From: an uncultured Oscillospiraceae bacterium
Lineage (GTDB): Bacteria > Bacillota > Clostridia > Oscillospirales > Acutalibacteraceae
DNA length: 64,000 nucleotides
Assembly (NCBI GenBank): GCA_900554535.1
Contig: USIA01000001.1
Span: forward strand, 5,712 to 69,711
Direction: 5' to 3'
Shown: one piece after another, positions 50,439-60,036 of the stretch
Layout: every line of letters begins with the position of its first letter
How positions within the stretch are numbered: position 1 is the stretch's first letter
Notes under the pieces: model-generated
The model's database searches: none
Seen by the model: the letters and a program-made list of their open reading frames with translations, nothing else
What the model was told of the DNA's origin: nothing
Translations under genes and position numbers: made by a program

Positions 50439-52043
50439 TTATGCCTGCGGGCCAGCAGCAACGAGTGCTTTACCAGCAGCATTTCCTTCATATTTAACAA
50501 AGTTCTTAACGAATCTTGCAGCAAGATCTTTAGCCTTTGTCTCCCACTCTGCAGCGTCTGCATATGTGTCACGTGGGTCAAGGATTGCAGGATCTACGCC
50601 TGGAAGCTCTGTCGGAACCTCGAAGTTGAAGAATGGGATCTTCTTTGTCGGAGCTTTAAGAATAGATCCGTCAAGGATAGCATCGATGATACCACGAGTA
50701 TCTTTGATGGAGATACGTTTTCCAGTTCCGTTCCATCCTGTGTTAACGAGGTATGCTTTCGCACCGCTCTTCTCCATTTTCTTAACGAGCTCCTCAGCAT
50801 ATTTTGTCGGGTGAAGCTCAAGGAATGCCTGTCCGAAGCAAGCGGAGAATGTAGGAGTAGGCTCTGTGATTCCACGCTCTGTACCAGCAAGTTTAGCTGT
50901 GAATCCGGAAAGGAAGTAGTACTGTGTCTGCTCCGGTGTCAGGATAGATACTGGAGGAAGTACGCCGAATGCATCTGCGGACAGGAAGATAACTTCTTTA
51001 GCTGCCGGTGCAGAAGATACCGGGCGAACGATGTTCTCGATGTGGTTGATCGGGTAGGAAACACGTGTGTTCTCTGTTACGCTCTTGTCAGCGAAGTCGA
51101 TCTTTCCATCTTTATCAAGTGTTACATTCTCAAGAAGAGCGTTTCTCTTGATCGCATTGTAGATGTCCGGCTCAGACTCTTTGTCAAGGTTGATAACCTT
51201 AGCGTAGCATCCACCCTCGAAGTTGAATACTCCGTTGTCATCCCAGCCGTGCTCGTCATCACCGATCAGAAGACGCTTAGGATCTGTGGAAAGTGTTGTT
51301 TTACCTGTTCCGGAAAGACCGAAGAAGATTGCTGTGTTCTCTCCGTTAAGGTCTGTATTTGCAGAGCAGTGCATGGAAGCAATGCCCTTAAGCGGCAGAT
51401 AGTAGTTCATCATGGAGAACATACCTTTCTTCATCTCTCCGCCGTACCATGTATTTACGATAACCTGCTCACGGCTTGTAATGTTGAACATTACAGCTGT
51501 CTCAGAGTTAAGACCCAGCTCTTTGTAGTTCTCAACTTTAGCCTTGGATGCGTTGTAAACAACGAAATCTGGCTCAAAGTTCTCAAGTTCCTCAGCTGTT
51601 GGCTGAATGAACATGTTTGTTACGAAGTGTGCCTGCCAAGCAACCTCAACGATGAAACGGATAGCCATACGTGTATCTTTGTTAGCTCCGCAGAATGCAT
51701 CTACTACGAAAAGTCTCTTGTTGGAAAGCTCTTTCTTAGCAAGATCTTTAACTGCAGCCCATGCTTCCTGAGTTGCCGGATGGTTATCGTTTTTGTACTC
51801 ATCGGATGTCCACCAAACTGTGTCTTTGGAGTTCTCATCCATAACGATATATTTGTCTTTAGGGGAACGTCCTGTGTAGATACCTGTCATTACATTGACA
51901 GCACCAAGCTCGCTGACCCGACCAATCTCAAAGCCCTCAAGCTCAGATTTGGTCTCTTCCTCGAATAATACATCGTAAGAAGGATTGTACACGATCTCAG
52001 TTGTTCCGGTAATACCATACTTTGTTAAATCGATTTTTGCCAT
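50439..52043 (-). CDS. pckA: ATP-dependent phosphoenolpyruvate carboxykinase
   Basis: This 534-residue enzyme interconverts oxaloacetate + ATP and PEP + CO2 + ADP. Visible motifs: [11 protein letters not shown], the P-loop [13 protein letters not shown] (about 238-250), the metal-binding [11 protein letters not shown] and the CYAKVI segment. Full length for the bacterial ATP-type family. In gut Clostridia it serves gluconeogenesis or fermentative CO2 fixation. Monocistronic, with its own promoter and terminator. Confidence 0.97.
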   Translation of the reverse strand: MAKIDLTKYGITGTTEIVYNPSYDVLFEEETKSELEGFEIGRVSELGAVNVMTGIYTGRSPKDKYIVMDENSKDTVWWTSDEYKNDNHPATQEAWAAVKDLAKKELSNKRLFVVDAFCGANKDTRMAIRFIVEVAWQAHFVTNMFIQPTAEELENFEPDFVVYNASKAKVENYKELGLNSETAVMFNITSREQVIVNTWYGGEMKKGMFSMMNYYLPLKGIASMHCSANTDLNGENTAIFFGLSGTGKTTLSTDPKRLLIGDDEHGWDDNGVFNFEGGCYAKVINLDKESEPDIYNAIKRNALLENVTLDKDGKIDFADKSVTENTRVSYPINHIENIVRPVSSAPAAKEVIFLSADAFGVLPPVSILTPEQTQYYFLSGFTAKLAGTERGITEPTPTFSACFGQAFLELHPTKYAEELVKKMEKSGAKAYLVNTGWNGTGKRISIKDTRGIIDAILDGSILKAPTKKIPFFNFEVPTELPGVDPAILDPRDTYADAAEWETKAKDLAARFVKNFVKYEGNAAGKALVAAGPQA

Positions 52044-52150
52044 CTTAACATTTACCTCTCTTCTTTAATAGTAATTATGATAGCCACCTACTTTTGCAGG
52101 TTTTTGTCATCCTGCCATAGGAATTGGTCATTCCAACATCCCTATCCACA

Positions 52151-52178
52151 ATTATACATAAATTGTACGTAAAAGCAA
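52151..52178 (-). promoter_or_regulatory. Promoter of pckA
   Basis: On the minus strand TTGCTT (52173-52178), 16-bp spacer, TATAAT (52151-52156), about 105 bp before the start codon. The rest of 52180-52350 is very AT-rich and likely holds the rightward promoter of the next gene; no further element is recognised. Confidence 0.5.
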
Positions 52179-52364
52179 CCAAAAAAATTCATTTTACGCA
52201 AAAAAATGATAAATCTTTAACAGTGACGTTTTGGTGCTGTCAGATTTTATTTCATCTACACTTGACTTTTTCAGAATAATAGCTACAATATATCTGATTA
52301 TAGTTATTATATATATTTATAATAGCAACTATATGATTTTAATATATAGAAAGAAGTGATTTCT

Positions 52365-53693
52365 ATGTCAGATATTCTGATCAAACGTAATCATATGGAA
52401 ATCCCCTGGCACAACTACGTAAGCGCCAGGAACAGCCAGCCCATCACCGAGGCTTCTCTTTCCGAAAAAGCTTCCCTGATCGGCCGTACAGGCATGATGC
52501 TTCTCTCCTGTGGGACCGGTGCCTGGCGGGTACGGAGTTCCATGAATACATTGTCAGAAGCACTTGGCATCACCTGCTCCGCAGATATCGGACTAATGTC
52601 TATAAGCTACACCTGCTTTGACGGTGAGAGCAGTTTTTCCCATGCACTTAGTCTGACTACCACCGGCGTAAATACTTCCAGACTGAACAGGCTGGAACAT
52701 TTTGTCAGTGATTTTCCTGCGGAGGGTATCCATATGAGCGGTGAAGCACTGCACAGTCAGTTAGATGAGATCGAGCGGATCCACGGGCTTTATTCCCCTG
52801 CATCCCTGGGACTGGCTTCTGCACTGGCCTGTGGTGCATTTACTTTTCTTCTGGGCGGTGGCCCGCTGGAAATGATCCTGGCTTTTGCAGGCGCAGGCAT
52901 CGGAAACGCCATCCGCTGCAAGCTTGGCAAGCATCATTTTACTCTGTTTATGTGCATTGCAGTTTCTGTTTCCTCCGCCTGTCTTGTATATGCAGGCTTC
53001 CTGAAGCTGGCAGAGCTTCTGTTCCACATTTCCGTCCAGCATGAGGCCGGATACATCTGTTCCATGCTGTTTATCATTCCGGGCTTTCCGTTTATCACAA
53101 GCGGGATCGACCTTGCCAAGCTGGATATGCGTTCCGGTCTGGAACGACTGGCCTACGCCATTATTGTTGTAATGGTGGCTGCTGTCTCTGCCTGGCTGAT
53201 GGCACTGCTTCTTCATCTGAAGCCTGTGGATTTCCTGCCTCTGGAGCTTTCGGCAGCTCAGAGGATCCTGTTCCGGCTTCTGGCAAGCTTCTGCGGGGTA
53301 TTCGGCTTTTCGGTCATGTTCAACAGCCCTGTCCGTCTAGCCGCAGCTGCCGCCTTCATCGGCGCACTGTCCAACACTTTACGTCTGGAGCTTGTTGATC
53401 TTGCCGGTTTTCCACCTGCTGCCGCGGCTTTTTTCGGAGCACTGACAGCCGGACTTCTGGCCTCCCTCATCAAAACAAAAGTGGGATATCCCAGGATTTC
53501 CATTACCGTGCCATCCATTGTGATCATGGTTCCCGGACTTTATCTCTACCGGGCGATCTACAATCTGGGGATCATGTCCCTAAATGTTTCCGCCTCCTGG
53601 TTTGCAGCTGCGATCCTGATCATCGTTGCTCTTCCCCTGGGCCTTATTTTCGCCAGGATCCTTACGGACAAAATGTTCCGCTACTGCACCTGA
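52365..53693 (+). CDS. Threonine/serine exporter (ThrE) family protein
   Basis: This 442-residue protein fuses the two halves of the ThrE family: an N-terminal DUF1212-like domain with five helices after a 140-residue soluble part, and a C-terminal DUF3815-like domain with five helices (about 305-440, GYPRISITVPSIVIMVPGLY). ThrE exports small amino acids. In many Firmicutes the halves are separate genes. ATG 52365 has only a weak ribosome site (GAAAGAAGTG). Confidence 0.85.
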   Translation: MSDILIKRNHMEIPWHNYVSARNSQPITEASLSEKASLIGRTGMMLLSCGTGAWRVRSSMNTLSEALGITCSADIGLMSISYTCFDGESSFSHALSLTTTGVNTSRLNRLEHFVSDFPAEGIHMSGEALHSQLDEIERIHGLYSPASLGLASALACGAFTFLLGGGPLEMILAFAGAGIGNAIRCKLGKHHFTLFMCIAVSVSSACLVYAGFLKLAELLFHISVQHEAGYICSMLFIIPGFPFITSGIDLAKLDMRSGLERLAYAIIVVMVAAVSAWLMALLLHLKPVDFLPLELSAAQRILFRLLASFCGVFGFSVMFNSPVRLAAAAAFIGALSNTLRLELVDLAGFPPAAAAFFGALTAGLLASLIKTKVGYPRISITVPSIVIMVPGLYLYRAIYNLGIMSLNVSASWFAAAILIIVALPLGLIFARILTDKMFRYCT

Positions 53694-53700
53694 TGGGCAT

Positions 53701-53783
53701 ACAAAAAGGACTGCTTTCTGTAGCTTCCGGTCATCAACTATCCTTCTGATAACCGGAGCAATACAAAAGCAGTCCTTTTTTGT
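53701..53783. terminator. Long shared terminator
   Basis: Outer arms ACAAAAAGGACTGCTTT (53701-53717) and AAAGCAGTCCTTTTTTGT (53766-53783), inner arms TTCCGGT/ACCGGAG. T-runs on both sides serve the converging genes. Confidence 0.8.
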
Positions 53784-53788
53784 ACACT

Positions 53789-54544
53789 CTATTTCATTAC
53801 GATCTCATCAGCGATCCCGATCATTTTTTCCAGTCGGTCCGCAAATTTATGGATGGGGAGAAAAACGCCCAGTCCGTCATAACGTTTTCCACCATCCTCC
53901 ACAGAATCCTGCCCATAATACACAAAGGCTCTTGGAAGCTTCTTCTGGATTGCCATCATAATATCCCATACAGCTGCATAGGCCTGTGCCTCCGTTTCCT
54001 TTTCCTTTACGCTGTCCGGAAGCTCATACACCAGCAGCACTCCGATATGTTCGCCCATTTTGTACTCTTCTACTTCCATGGTAGCTTCATCATAGGCATG
54101 TCGCTTCCGGTAGCCATACGCCAGATACATCTTTACGCCCGGTTTCTCCCTGTATATCCTACGGAACCGATCATAATCCCTGTCACTTACATGGATTCCC
54201 TTTTCCCGCAGAAAATTTCCATTTTCATCCGTGAGAAGCACCGGATTCTCCTGTCCGTCTGCATTGAACCTGAACGGTGCCAGAAAAGAATTTCGCAGAA
54301 GATCAAACATACTGTTCTGGCAGATTGCCATAAGGAGAGCTGTCAGATCACGGTTTTTATATGCGTCCAGCAATGCATAGGCGAATTTTTCCGGAGGAAG
54401 ATATCCGCATTCTATGTCTGTATCCGCATCCATGGATTCATAGAAGGTCTCCGTCAGCCGTCTGCACGCCTCCGGATCCTTCAGGATCTTTTCAAATAAA
54501 AGCTCCGCCTTTTCCTCTCTTGGGAATAATGTGCTGTTTTCCAC
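53789..54544 (-). CDS. Conserved hypothetical protein
   Basis: This 251-residue soluble protein is not assigned to a family. It starts at GTG 54544 behind GTGAGG. It is rich in charged residues with two recognisable blocks (ENPVLLTDENGNFLREKGIH and YDGLGVFLPIHKFADRLEKM). It follows the YoaK-like gene by 15 bases and is probably co-transcribed. Confidence 0.6.
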   Translation of the reverse strand: MENSTLFPREEKAELLFEKILKDPEACRRLTETFYESMDADTDIECGYLPPEKFAYALLDAYKNRDLTALLMAICQNSMFDLLRNSFLAPFRFNADGQENPVLLTDENGNFLREKGIHVSDRDYDRFRRIYREKPGVKMYLAYGYRKRHAYDEATMEVEEYKMGEHIGVLLVYELPDSVKEKETEAQAYAAVWDIMMAIQKKLPRAFVYYGQDSVEDGGKRYDGLGVFLPIHKFADRLEKMIGIADEIVMK

Positions 54545-54559
54545 AATTCCTCACCCTTT

Positions 54560-55249
54560 CTAATCTCTATGTTTACTGGAAAACATCAGAATAAAGCTGA
54601 TCAGAAGCAAAACATCCGATACCCAGATTGCCGGGATCCCCAGCCTCATGGACAGATTTCCTCCGCCACCGGCTCCAATGGCAAAAAAGAAAATTATTCC
54701 GAAATAATAAAGAGCCTGCTTCAGCTGTTCCGGACGTTTTTCACGACAATACACGGACAACGCCGCCGTGCCGCTTCGTAAATTTCCGATGCACATAGTG
54801 CTTGCATAGGAATAACCGCCCACCTTCCGGAAGGTCTGTACCTGCATGGCGCAGGAAAAGGATACCAGTACGGTTGCCAGCATATCCAATTCTCCCGGCA
54901 TAAATCCCACCGCAAAAAGGATCAGGATCTCGATCAGCAGGATCATCTGCCTCCAGTGAAGTTTTTTTGCATATTTAAAGGTATTCTGGATTCGCTCCGC
55001 CGCTACAACACCAATGGCAAAGGCTAAAACAGGGAACAGGTACCTTAAACCGTCTCCCCACTGTCCTGTCATAAAATTTTGGCTCATCAGAACCACGTTG
55101 CCGGTCTGGGCGTTGGAAAACACCTCATCTCTTGTAAAATATGTGTAGGCATCCTGAAATCCGCCGGACATTGCCAGAAATATACTTGTAATAAAAGCTT
55201 CTGACATCTGCCTGTCTGCGCTCTGCAGCTTTCTGCCTCCTGAAACCAC
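54560..55249 (-). CDS. YoaK-like DUF1275 membrane protein
   Basis: This 229-residue protein has about six membrane helices and the DUF1275 hallmarks SGGFQDAYTYFTRDEVFSNA, QTGNVVL and GNLRSGTAAL. The family is of unknown function, perhaps a transporter. It is annotated from GTG 55249 (GGGAGTG upstream); ATG 55207 is an alternative that still includes all helices. It is divergent from a LysR gene that likely regulates it. Confidence 0.82.
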   Translation of the reverse strand: MVSGGRKLQSADRQMSEAFITSIFLAMSGGFQDAYTYFTRDEVFSNAQTGNVVLMSQNFMTGQWGDGLRYLFPVLAFAIGVVAAERIQNTFKYAKKLHWRQMILLIEILILFAVGFMPGELDMLATVLVSFSCAMQVQTFRKVGGYSYASTMCIGNLRSGTAALSVYCREKRPEQLKQALYYFGIIFFFAIGAGGGGNLSMRLGIPAIWVSDVLLLISFILMFSSKHRD

Positions 55250-55288
55250 TCCAAATCACTCCCGTCATTGATTTTTTTCCTCGGGTGT

Positions 55289-55311
55289 ATTATAGTTTGC
55301 TCAGAAGCAAA
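55289..55311. promoter_or_regulatory. Promoter of the YoaK-like gene with LysR-type operator
   Basis: Leftward -10 TATAAT (55289-55294) with the palindrome TTTGC-N6-GCAAA (55296-55311) in place of the -35 region. This is where a LysR regulator would bind and is between the two divergent genes. Confidence 0.5.
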
Positions 55312-55373
55312 TGTAAAAAGTATTATTAATATCGTAAACATATTAAAATCATATCACAGGATGGAGACTATAC

Positions 55374-56252
55374 ATGATCACTTACGACTACTACCGCATC
55401 TTTTATTATGTAGCCCAGTATAAAAGTTTTACCAAGGCAGCACGGGCTCTTCATAACAACCAGCCAAATATCACCCGCTGTATGAACAACCTGGAGCAGG
55501 AACTGAAATGTACTCTTTTTCTCCGCTCCAACAAAGGAATCGCTCTTACACCGGAAGGCCGCCAGCTCTACGAACACGTTGCCCTGGCTTTTGAACAGCT
55601 GAGTATTGGGGAAGAGGAGATACGACAGAACGGGGAGCTGGAGCATGGCCTGGTTTCCATCGGTGCCAGTGAAAATGCCCTGCGTCTGATCCTTCTGGAA
55701 AAGCTGGAGCTGTTCCGTGAACAATATCCTCATGTGCGCCTGCGCCTTTTCAACCATTCTACTCCCCAGGCTGTACAGGCACTGAAAAATTATGCGGTGG
55801 ATTTCGCTATTGTCACCACTCCGATCTCCATCCGCAAGCCTTTACAGAAAAAAAGTCTCCTGCGTTACCGGGAGATCCTTGTATGCGGAAGCAAATATAA
55901 GGATCTGACCACTGCCCCTATCAGCATCCATGAGCTTCAGGATCTGCCCTTTGTAGGTCTTGCGGAAGGAACCAGCACCAGAGAAATGTATATGAATTAC
56001 TTTATGGAAAACCGTGTTTCTTTTCATCCTGACATCGAGGCAGCAACTACAGACCAGGTCCTTCCCATGATCGTCCACAATCTGGGAATCGGCTTTTACC
56101 CCGAGCCCCTTGCCCGGGAAGTGATCAATGACGGGAAGATTTTTGCCCTTCAGCTTAAGGAGCCGCTCCCTCAGAGGGAAGTCTGCCTAGTCACAAACAG
56201 CAGTACTACCATGAGTACTGCTGTCAAAAAAGCCATTGAATTTATTGTGTAA
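55374..56252 (+). CDS. LysR-family transcriptional regulator
   Basis: This 292-residue protein has the LysR winged HTH (YYVAQYKSFTKAARALHNNQ; residues 1-60) and a periplasmic-binding-like effector domain (about 90-290). The effector is unknown. It is divergent from the YoaK-like gene. Confidence 0.92.
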   Translation: MITYDYYRIFYYVAQYKSFTKAARALHNNQPNITRCMNNLEQELKCTLFLRSNKGIALTPEGRQLYEHVALAFEQLSIGEEEIRQNGELEHGLVSIGASENALRLILLEKLELFREQYPHVRLRLFNHSTPQAVQALKNYAVDFAIVTTPISIRKPLQKKSLLRYREILVCGSKYKDLTTAPISIHELQDLPFVGLAEGTSTREMYMNYFMENRVSFHPDIEAATTDQVLPMIVHNLGIGFYPEPLAREVINDGKIFALQLKEPLPQREVCLVTNSSTTMSTAVKKAIEFIV

Positions 56253-56280
56253 ATCTCTGGGACTGATCAGCCATTTATGG

Positions 56281-57108
56281 TTATTGTTCCACTGTCCTCT
56301 CAATATGCATGGCAAGATAACCAATTTCAATAGGATCCAGCTCTTTACCCAGGCTTTTGCCCAGGCTCTCACAGACATCCTCCGCGATCCTGTAGGATTC
56401 CGGATATTTTTCTTCTATATATTCATTCATATCCAGCTTCAGTGTCTCCCCTGTGGAGACACGGGCTACCATATATTTGATATGGTTCATCATACGGTTG
56501 TAGGACAGGGAGATCACATCGATCTTTCTTCCTGTGGCCATCTCGCTCATGGCGATGCATTCCCGTACCGTTCTTGCTGTCTGCATGGCAACAGACACCT
56601 TTTCATCTCCAAGTGCTGAGTGAATATGAAGTGCCACATATCCCACCTCATGCTCGTCGATTTCAATATCCATCCGCTCCTTCAGGATCTTCTTCAATAC
56701 CTCCGCCACCTTGAATTCGCTGTAAAAAAGCACCTTGATATCCTCAGTCAGAGGATTGCTGATCTGCTCATGATTCCGGATACGTCCCACTGCAAAGGAA
56801 ATATGATCAGCAAGGGGAAACAGGATCCTTCTGTCTATGGTATTCCCAAAGGTCTTCTCAGCTTCTCTCAATATCTCATCTGCGATCTCCAGAAATTCCG
56901 GTGCTACGCTCTTTGCCAGTTCTTTTGCTGAGCCACGTTCTGTCTCCTGAGCCAGCCTGTAAATAGTACAGTCTGCCGGAGCATCAAAACGCTGGCTGAC
57001 CTTCTTTCCAAATCCCACACCTTTTCCCAGAAGTACATATTCCTGGTTTTCTTCCATATTTATGGCAATGATGCCATTATTGTTCAATACCTTGCTCACT
57101 CTGTACAT
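56281..57108 (-). CDS. BglG/LicT-family RNA-binding antiterminator
   Basis: This protein of about 275 residues starts with the CAT RNA-binding domain (MYRVSKVLNNNGIIAINMEE, residues 1-55) followed by two PTS regulation domains with their histidines (about 70-275; DEHEVGYVALHIHSALGD, ELDPIEIGYLAMHIER). It binds the RAT hairpin and prevents termination when sugar is present. Its target is the RAT at 59704-59732 before the PTS gene upstream of it. Start 57108 follows the family; ATG 57123 is possible. Confidence 0.9.
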   Translation of the reverse strand: MYRVSKVLNNNGIIAINMEENQEYVLLGKGVGFGKKVSQRFDAPADCTIYRLAQETERGSAKELAKSVAPEFLEIADEILREAEKTFGNTIDRRILFPLADHISFAVGRIRNHEQISNPLTEDIKVLFYSEFKVAEVLKKILKERMDIEIDEHEVGYVALHIHSALGDEKVSVAMQTARTVRECIAMSEMATGRKIDVISLSYNRMMNHIKYMVARVSTGETLKLDMNEYIEEKYPESYRIAEDVCESLGKSLGKELDPIEIGYLAMHIERTVEQ

Positions 57109-57213
57109 CTTTTTCCCCACCATTTTTATATATCCTGCTGCTTTTCCACATTCCACCACTGTCTGCCCCGGATTTTCAGTCGACATTTTTGTCTGCAGCT
57201 GTTGATTTTCTTT

Positions 57214-57242
57214 ATCGTAACAGAATCTTTCTTTTGTGTAAA
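57214..57242 (-). promoter_or_regulatory. Promoter of the antiterminator gene
   Basis: On the minus strand TTTACA (57237-57242), 17-bp spacer, TACGAT (57214-57219). It allows expression of the antiterminator independent of the PTS gene. Confidence 0.6.
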
Positions 57243-57277
57243 GCCCTTCTGACAGACAGTTATTTTCTTTGCCACAG

Positions 57278-57310
57278 GAAAAGCGCGCCCGGGCATTAGG
57301 CGCGCTTTTC
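57278..57310 (-). terminator. Hairpin between PTS and antiterminator genes
   Basis: GAAAAGCGCGCC (57278-57289) with GGCGCGCTTTTC (57299-57310): perfect 12-bp stem. The T-tract is part of the stem, so termination may be partial. Confidence 0.65.
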
Positions 57311-57347
57311 ACAAAACCAATCTTCTATATTATTGCTGAAAAATTTC

Positions 57348-59600
57348 CTATTCTTCCACAGTCTCTACTGCGAACAACGGCTCTCCTGCCTTGATCTCTC
57401 CATTGGCAAGAAGGCGTACTCTCTGATCATCCTCGATCTCTGTGCAAAGGATCGGAGAACATAAGGACGGAGCGTTTTCTGTAAGATACGGGATGTCAAT
57501 CTTCATCAACGGCTCGCCTTTTTTTACATGCTGTCCCTGCTCTACCAGGATCTCGAAGCCTTTTCCTTCCAGCTTTACAGTATCAATGCCGATATGGAGG
57601 AGCATAGGAAGATCTGTATCTGTCTGGAATCCGATGGCATGCTTTGTGTCAAAAATAAACTCTACCTCGCCGTCTTCCGGAGCACAGATCACCGGGTCCT
57701 TCGGTGTGACTACAGCACCCTCTCCCATCATTCCTTCCGCAAAGCCTTCATCCGGCGCTGTGGAAAGGTCTGCGGCGATACCGGTTACCGGGCTGTAGAC
57801 AATCGCTGTTCTGAGAACCTTTTTCTCTGGCTGCGTGCTGGCTTCGGATGTCGGAGCTGTGTTCTGAGTAGCCTCACCTGTACTTTCTGCTGTACGCTCT
57901 GTATCAGACTGAGCCTGATTTTCCGCATTGTCTGTTTCTTTCTCATTTGCACCTTCAAAATATTCATTCGGCGCTGTCTCCAGATAATCCTCCAGCTTGG
58001 ATTTAATCACAGTTACCTGCGGACCGTAGATGATCTGCACGCCCTGGCCTTTTTTCACGATTCCTCTGGAGCCTGTTGTTTTCAGAATGTCGTCGTTAAC
58101 TCTTGCTGCATCATGGACGGTGATACGGAGTCTTGTTGCACAGCAGTCCACATCACTGATGTTTTTCTTTCCGCCAAGACCGGCTGTGATGGCTTCACTT
58201 ACCGGGTCTGCGGATGTACTTCCTGCTGCTTCACCGGCTTTTCCGGCTTCTTTTCTCGCGTTTACATCTGCTTTTGTATAAAGCTTTGTTTCTGTGTCGT
58301 CATCCTCACGTCCCGGAGTCTTGAAGTTGAACTTTTTGATCAGGAAGGTGAAGATCACATAATAGAGAATAAAGTAAATGATACCTACCGGGATAATCCT
58401 GAGCCAGCTTGTCTTTGCATTTCCCTGAAGGATCCCGAACAGGAACAGATCAAGGAAACCGCCGGAAAAGGTAAGTCCTACTGCAATGTTCAGCATATGT
58501 GCGATCATATAAGCCGCGCCTGCAAGAACAACCTGTACCGCAAACAATGCAGGAGCTACAAACAGGAAAGAGAACTCCAGTGGCTCTGTGATTCCTGTAA
58601 GCATACATGCAAGGGCTGCGGAAAGAAGAAGTCCGCCTGCTGCTTTTTTCTTCTCAGGCTTTGCACAGCGGTACATGGCAAGAGCTGCTCCCGGAAGACC
58701 GAAGATCATGAAAATGAACTCTCCGGAAAAATATCTTGTTGCATCTGCGCTGAAATGCGCTACATTTGCGGAATCTGCAAGCTGGGCGAAAAAGATGTTC
58801 TGTCCGCCCTGTACCATCTGGCCTGCAACCTCCATAGTCCCGCCAACGGCTGTCTGCCAGAATGGCATATAAAATACGTGATGAAGTCCGAAGGGGATCA
58901 GCGCACGTTTGATAATACCGAAGATCAGAGTTCCGATATAGCCGCTGCCTGTTACAAGACCGCCCAGAGCATAAATACCGTTCTGGACTGCCGGCCATAC
59001 GAAATACATCAGGATTCCCACAAACATATATACAATGGTGGAAATGATAGGCACAAATCTGGAACCACCGAAGAAGGAAAGTGCGTTTGGAAGCACGATC
59101 TTATGAAAACGGTTGTGCAAAGCTGCAACACCAAGGCCGACGATGATACCGCCAAACACACCCATCTGTAAGGACTGGATGCCGCAGACAGAGGTTACAG
59201 TACCTTCCAGAACGCTTTTTGCGATCTGTCCGTCTGCTGTGATCTTACCATTTACTACCAGCATACCATTGATGGCTACATTCATAACAAAGTAAGCGAT
59301 CAGTGCAGAAAGAGCTGCTACCTCTTTCTCTTTTTTTGCCATACCGATGGCCACACCTACTGCAAAGATCAGCGGCAGGTTATCAAATACCGCGCTTCCG
59401 ACTTTGTTCATAATGATCAGGAGTGCATGTAAAATCGTTCCGTCTCCCAGAATCTTCTGAAGTCCGTAGGTTGCAATGGTTGTTTCATTTGTGAAGGAAC
59501 TGCCGAATCCAAGAAGCAGGCCTGCCACAGGAAGGATTGCTATGGGAAGCATAAAGGAACGTCCCACTCGCTGCAAAACTCCGAAAATCTTGTCTTTCAT
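57348..59600 (-). CDS. ptsG: Glucose-type PTS transporter, EIICBA
   Basis: This 750-residue protein contains the EIIC membrane domain (about 1-430, starting MKDKIFGVLQRVGRSFMLPI), the EIIB domain with phosphorylated Cys in DVDCCATRLRI (about 485), an acidic Thr/Glu/Ala-rich linker (about 560-605) and EIIA with His in LLHIGIDTVKL (about 666). It imports and phosphorylates glucose or a near relative; N-acetylglucosamine cannot be excluded. The leader carries a RAT/terminator switch for the LicT-type protein encoded downstream. Confidence 0.93.
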   Translation of the reverse strand: MKDKIFGVLQRVGRSFMLPIAILPVAGLLLGFGSSFTNETTIATYGLQKILGDGTILHALLIIMNKVGSAVFDNLPLIFAVGVAIGMAKKEKEVAALSALIAYFVMNVAINGMLVVNGKITADGQIAKSVLEGTVTSVCGIQSLQMGVFGGIIVGLGVAALHNRFHKIVLPNALSFFGGSRFVPIISTIVYMFVGILMYFVWPAVQNGIYALGGLVTGSGYIGTLIFGIIKRALIPFGLHHVFYMPFWQTAVGGTMEVAGQMVQGGQNIFFAQLADSANVAHFSADATRYFSGEFIFMIFGLPGAALAMYRCAKPEKKKAAGGLLLSAALACMLTGITEPLEFSFLFVAPALFAVQVVLAGAAYMIAHMLNIAVGLTFSGGFLDLFLFGILQGNAKTSWLRIIPVGIIYFILYYVIFTFLIKKFNFKTPGREDDDTETKLYTKADVNARKEAGKAGEAAGSTSADPVSEAITAGLGGKKNISDVDCCATRLRITVHDAARVNDDILKTTGSRGIVKKGQGVQIIYGPQVTVIKSKLEDYLETAPNEYFEGANEKETDNAENQAQSDTERTAESTGEATQNTAPTSEASTQPEKKVLRTAIVYSPVTGIAADLSTAPDEGFAEGMMGEGAVVTPKDPVICAPEDGEVEFIFDTKHAIGFQTDTDLPMLLHIGIDTVKLEGKGFEILVEQGQHVKKGEPLMKIDIPYLTENAPSLCSPILCTEIEDDQRVRLLANGEIKAGEPLFAVETVEE

Positions 59601-59654
59601 GTTTTCTCTCCTTTTCTTTCGACGTTTTGGAGCGGGAGTCTTTTAAGTGGGCAA

Positions 59655-59732
59655 CAAAAAAGACACCAACCCCCATAAACGTCAAATAATAACATTTATG
59701 ACTGGTTAATGCCTGCTTATCAGTTACACACC
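59655..59732 (-). promoter_or_regulatory. RAT antiterminator site overlapping an intrinsic terminator (ptsG leader)
   Basis: Read leftward, a RAT element with core TGTAACTG and GCAGGCATTAACC fills 59732-59704. Its right half, GGCATTAACC (59713-59704), can instead pair with GGTTGGTGTC (59671-59662; inner CATAAA/TTTATG) to form a terminator ending in TTTTTT (59660-59655). The two structures exclude each other, the classical LicT/BglG switch. Confidence 0.82.
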
Positions 59733-59745
59733 AAATCTGAAATAC

Positions 59746-59774
59746 ACTATACGGGTTTTGTTCTTCTATGTCAA
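59746..59774 (-). promoter_or_regulatory. Promoter of ptsG
   Basis: On the minus strand TTGACA (59769-59774), 17-bp spacer, TATAGT (59746-59751). It lies about 15 bp before the RAT element. Confidence 0.75.
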
Positions 59775-59931
59775 GGAGTAATTTGATTTTTTCCCAAAAA
59801 TATATCTCCTCATATCACTATCCGCTCCGTTGCCAGCAATCCCTCGCGGAATATTCCCTGTGAACAGCAGCCATATAGCTTCTATTCTCAGAAAGTATGC
59901 AGAAACGAAACAGACCTGAAATTCACTTATC

Positions 59932-59959
59932 TTGACTTTATTCTTACTTATGATAAGAT
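59932..59959 (+). promoter_or_regulatory. Promoter of the third ABC exporter gene
   Basis: TTGACT (59932-59937), 16-bp spacer, TAAGAT (59954-59959) preceded by TGA (extended -10). The remaining 59775-59930 shows nothing recognisable. Confidence 0.55.
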
Positions 59960-60036
59960 GAACATAGAATGTCCGGCAGCAATGTTTTTTGCCCAGACAA
60001 CACTATACATTTCATAAAAACGGAGGTACTTTTCCG

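Noticed and set aside
50811..51968. Long open frame antisense to pckA
   Set aside because: The Cys/Val-rich translation has no family resemblance, and the frame is a by-product of pckA codon bias.
57528..59171. Long open frame antisense to ptsG
   Set aside because: Cys/Ser/His-rich translation without motifs or ribosome site; shadow of the PTS gene.
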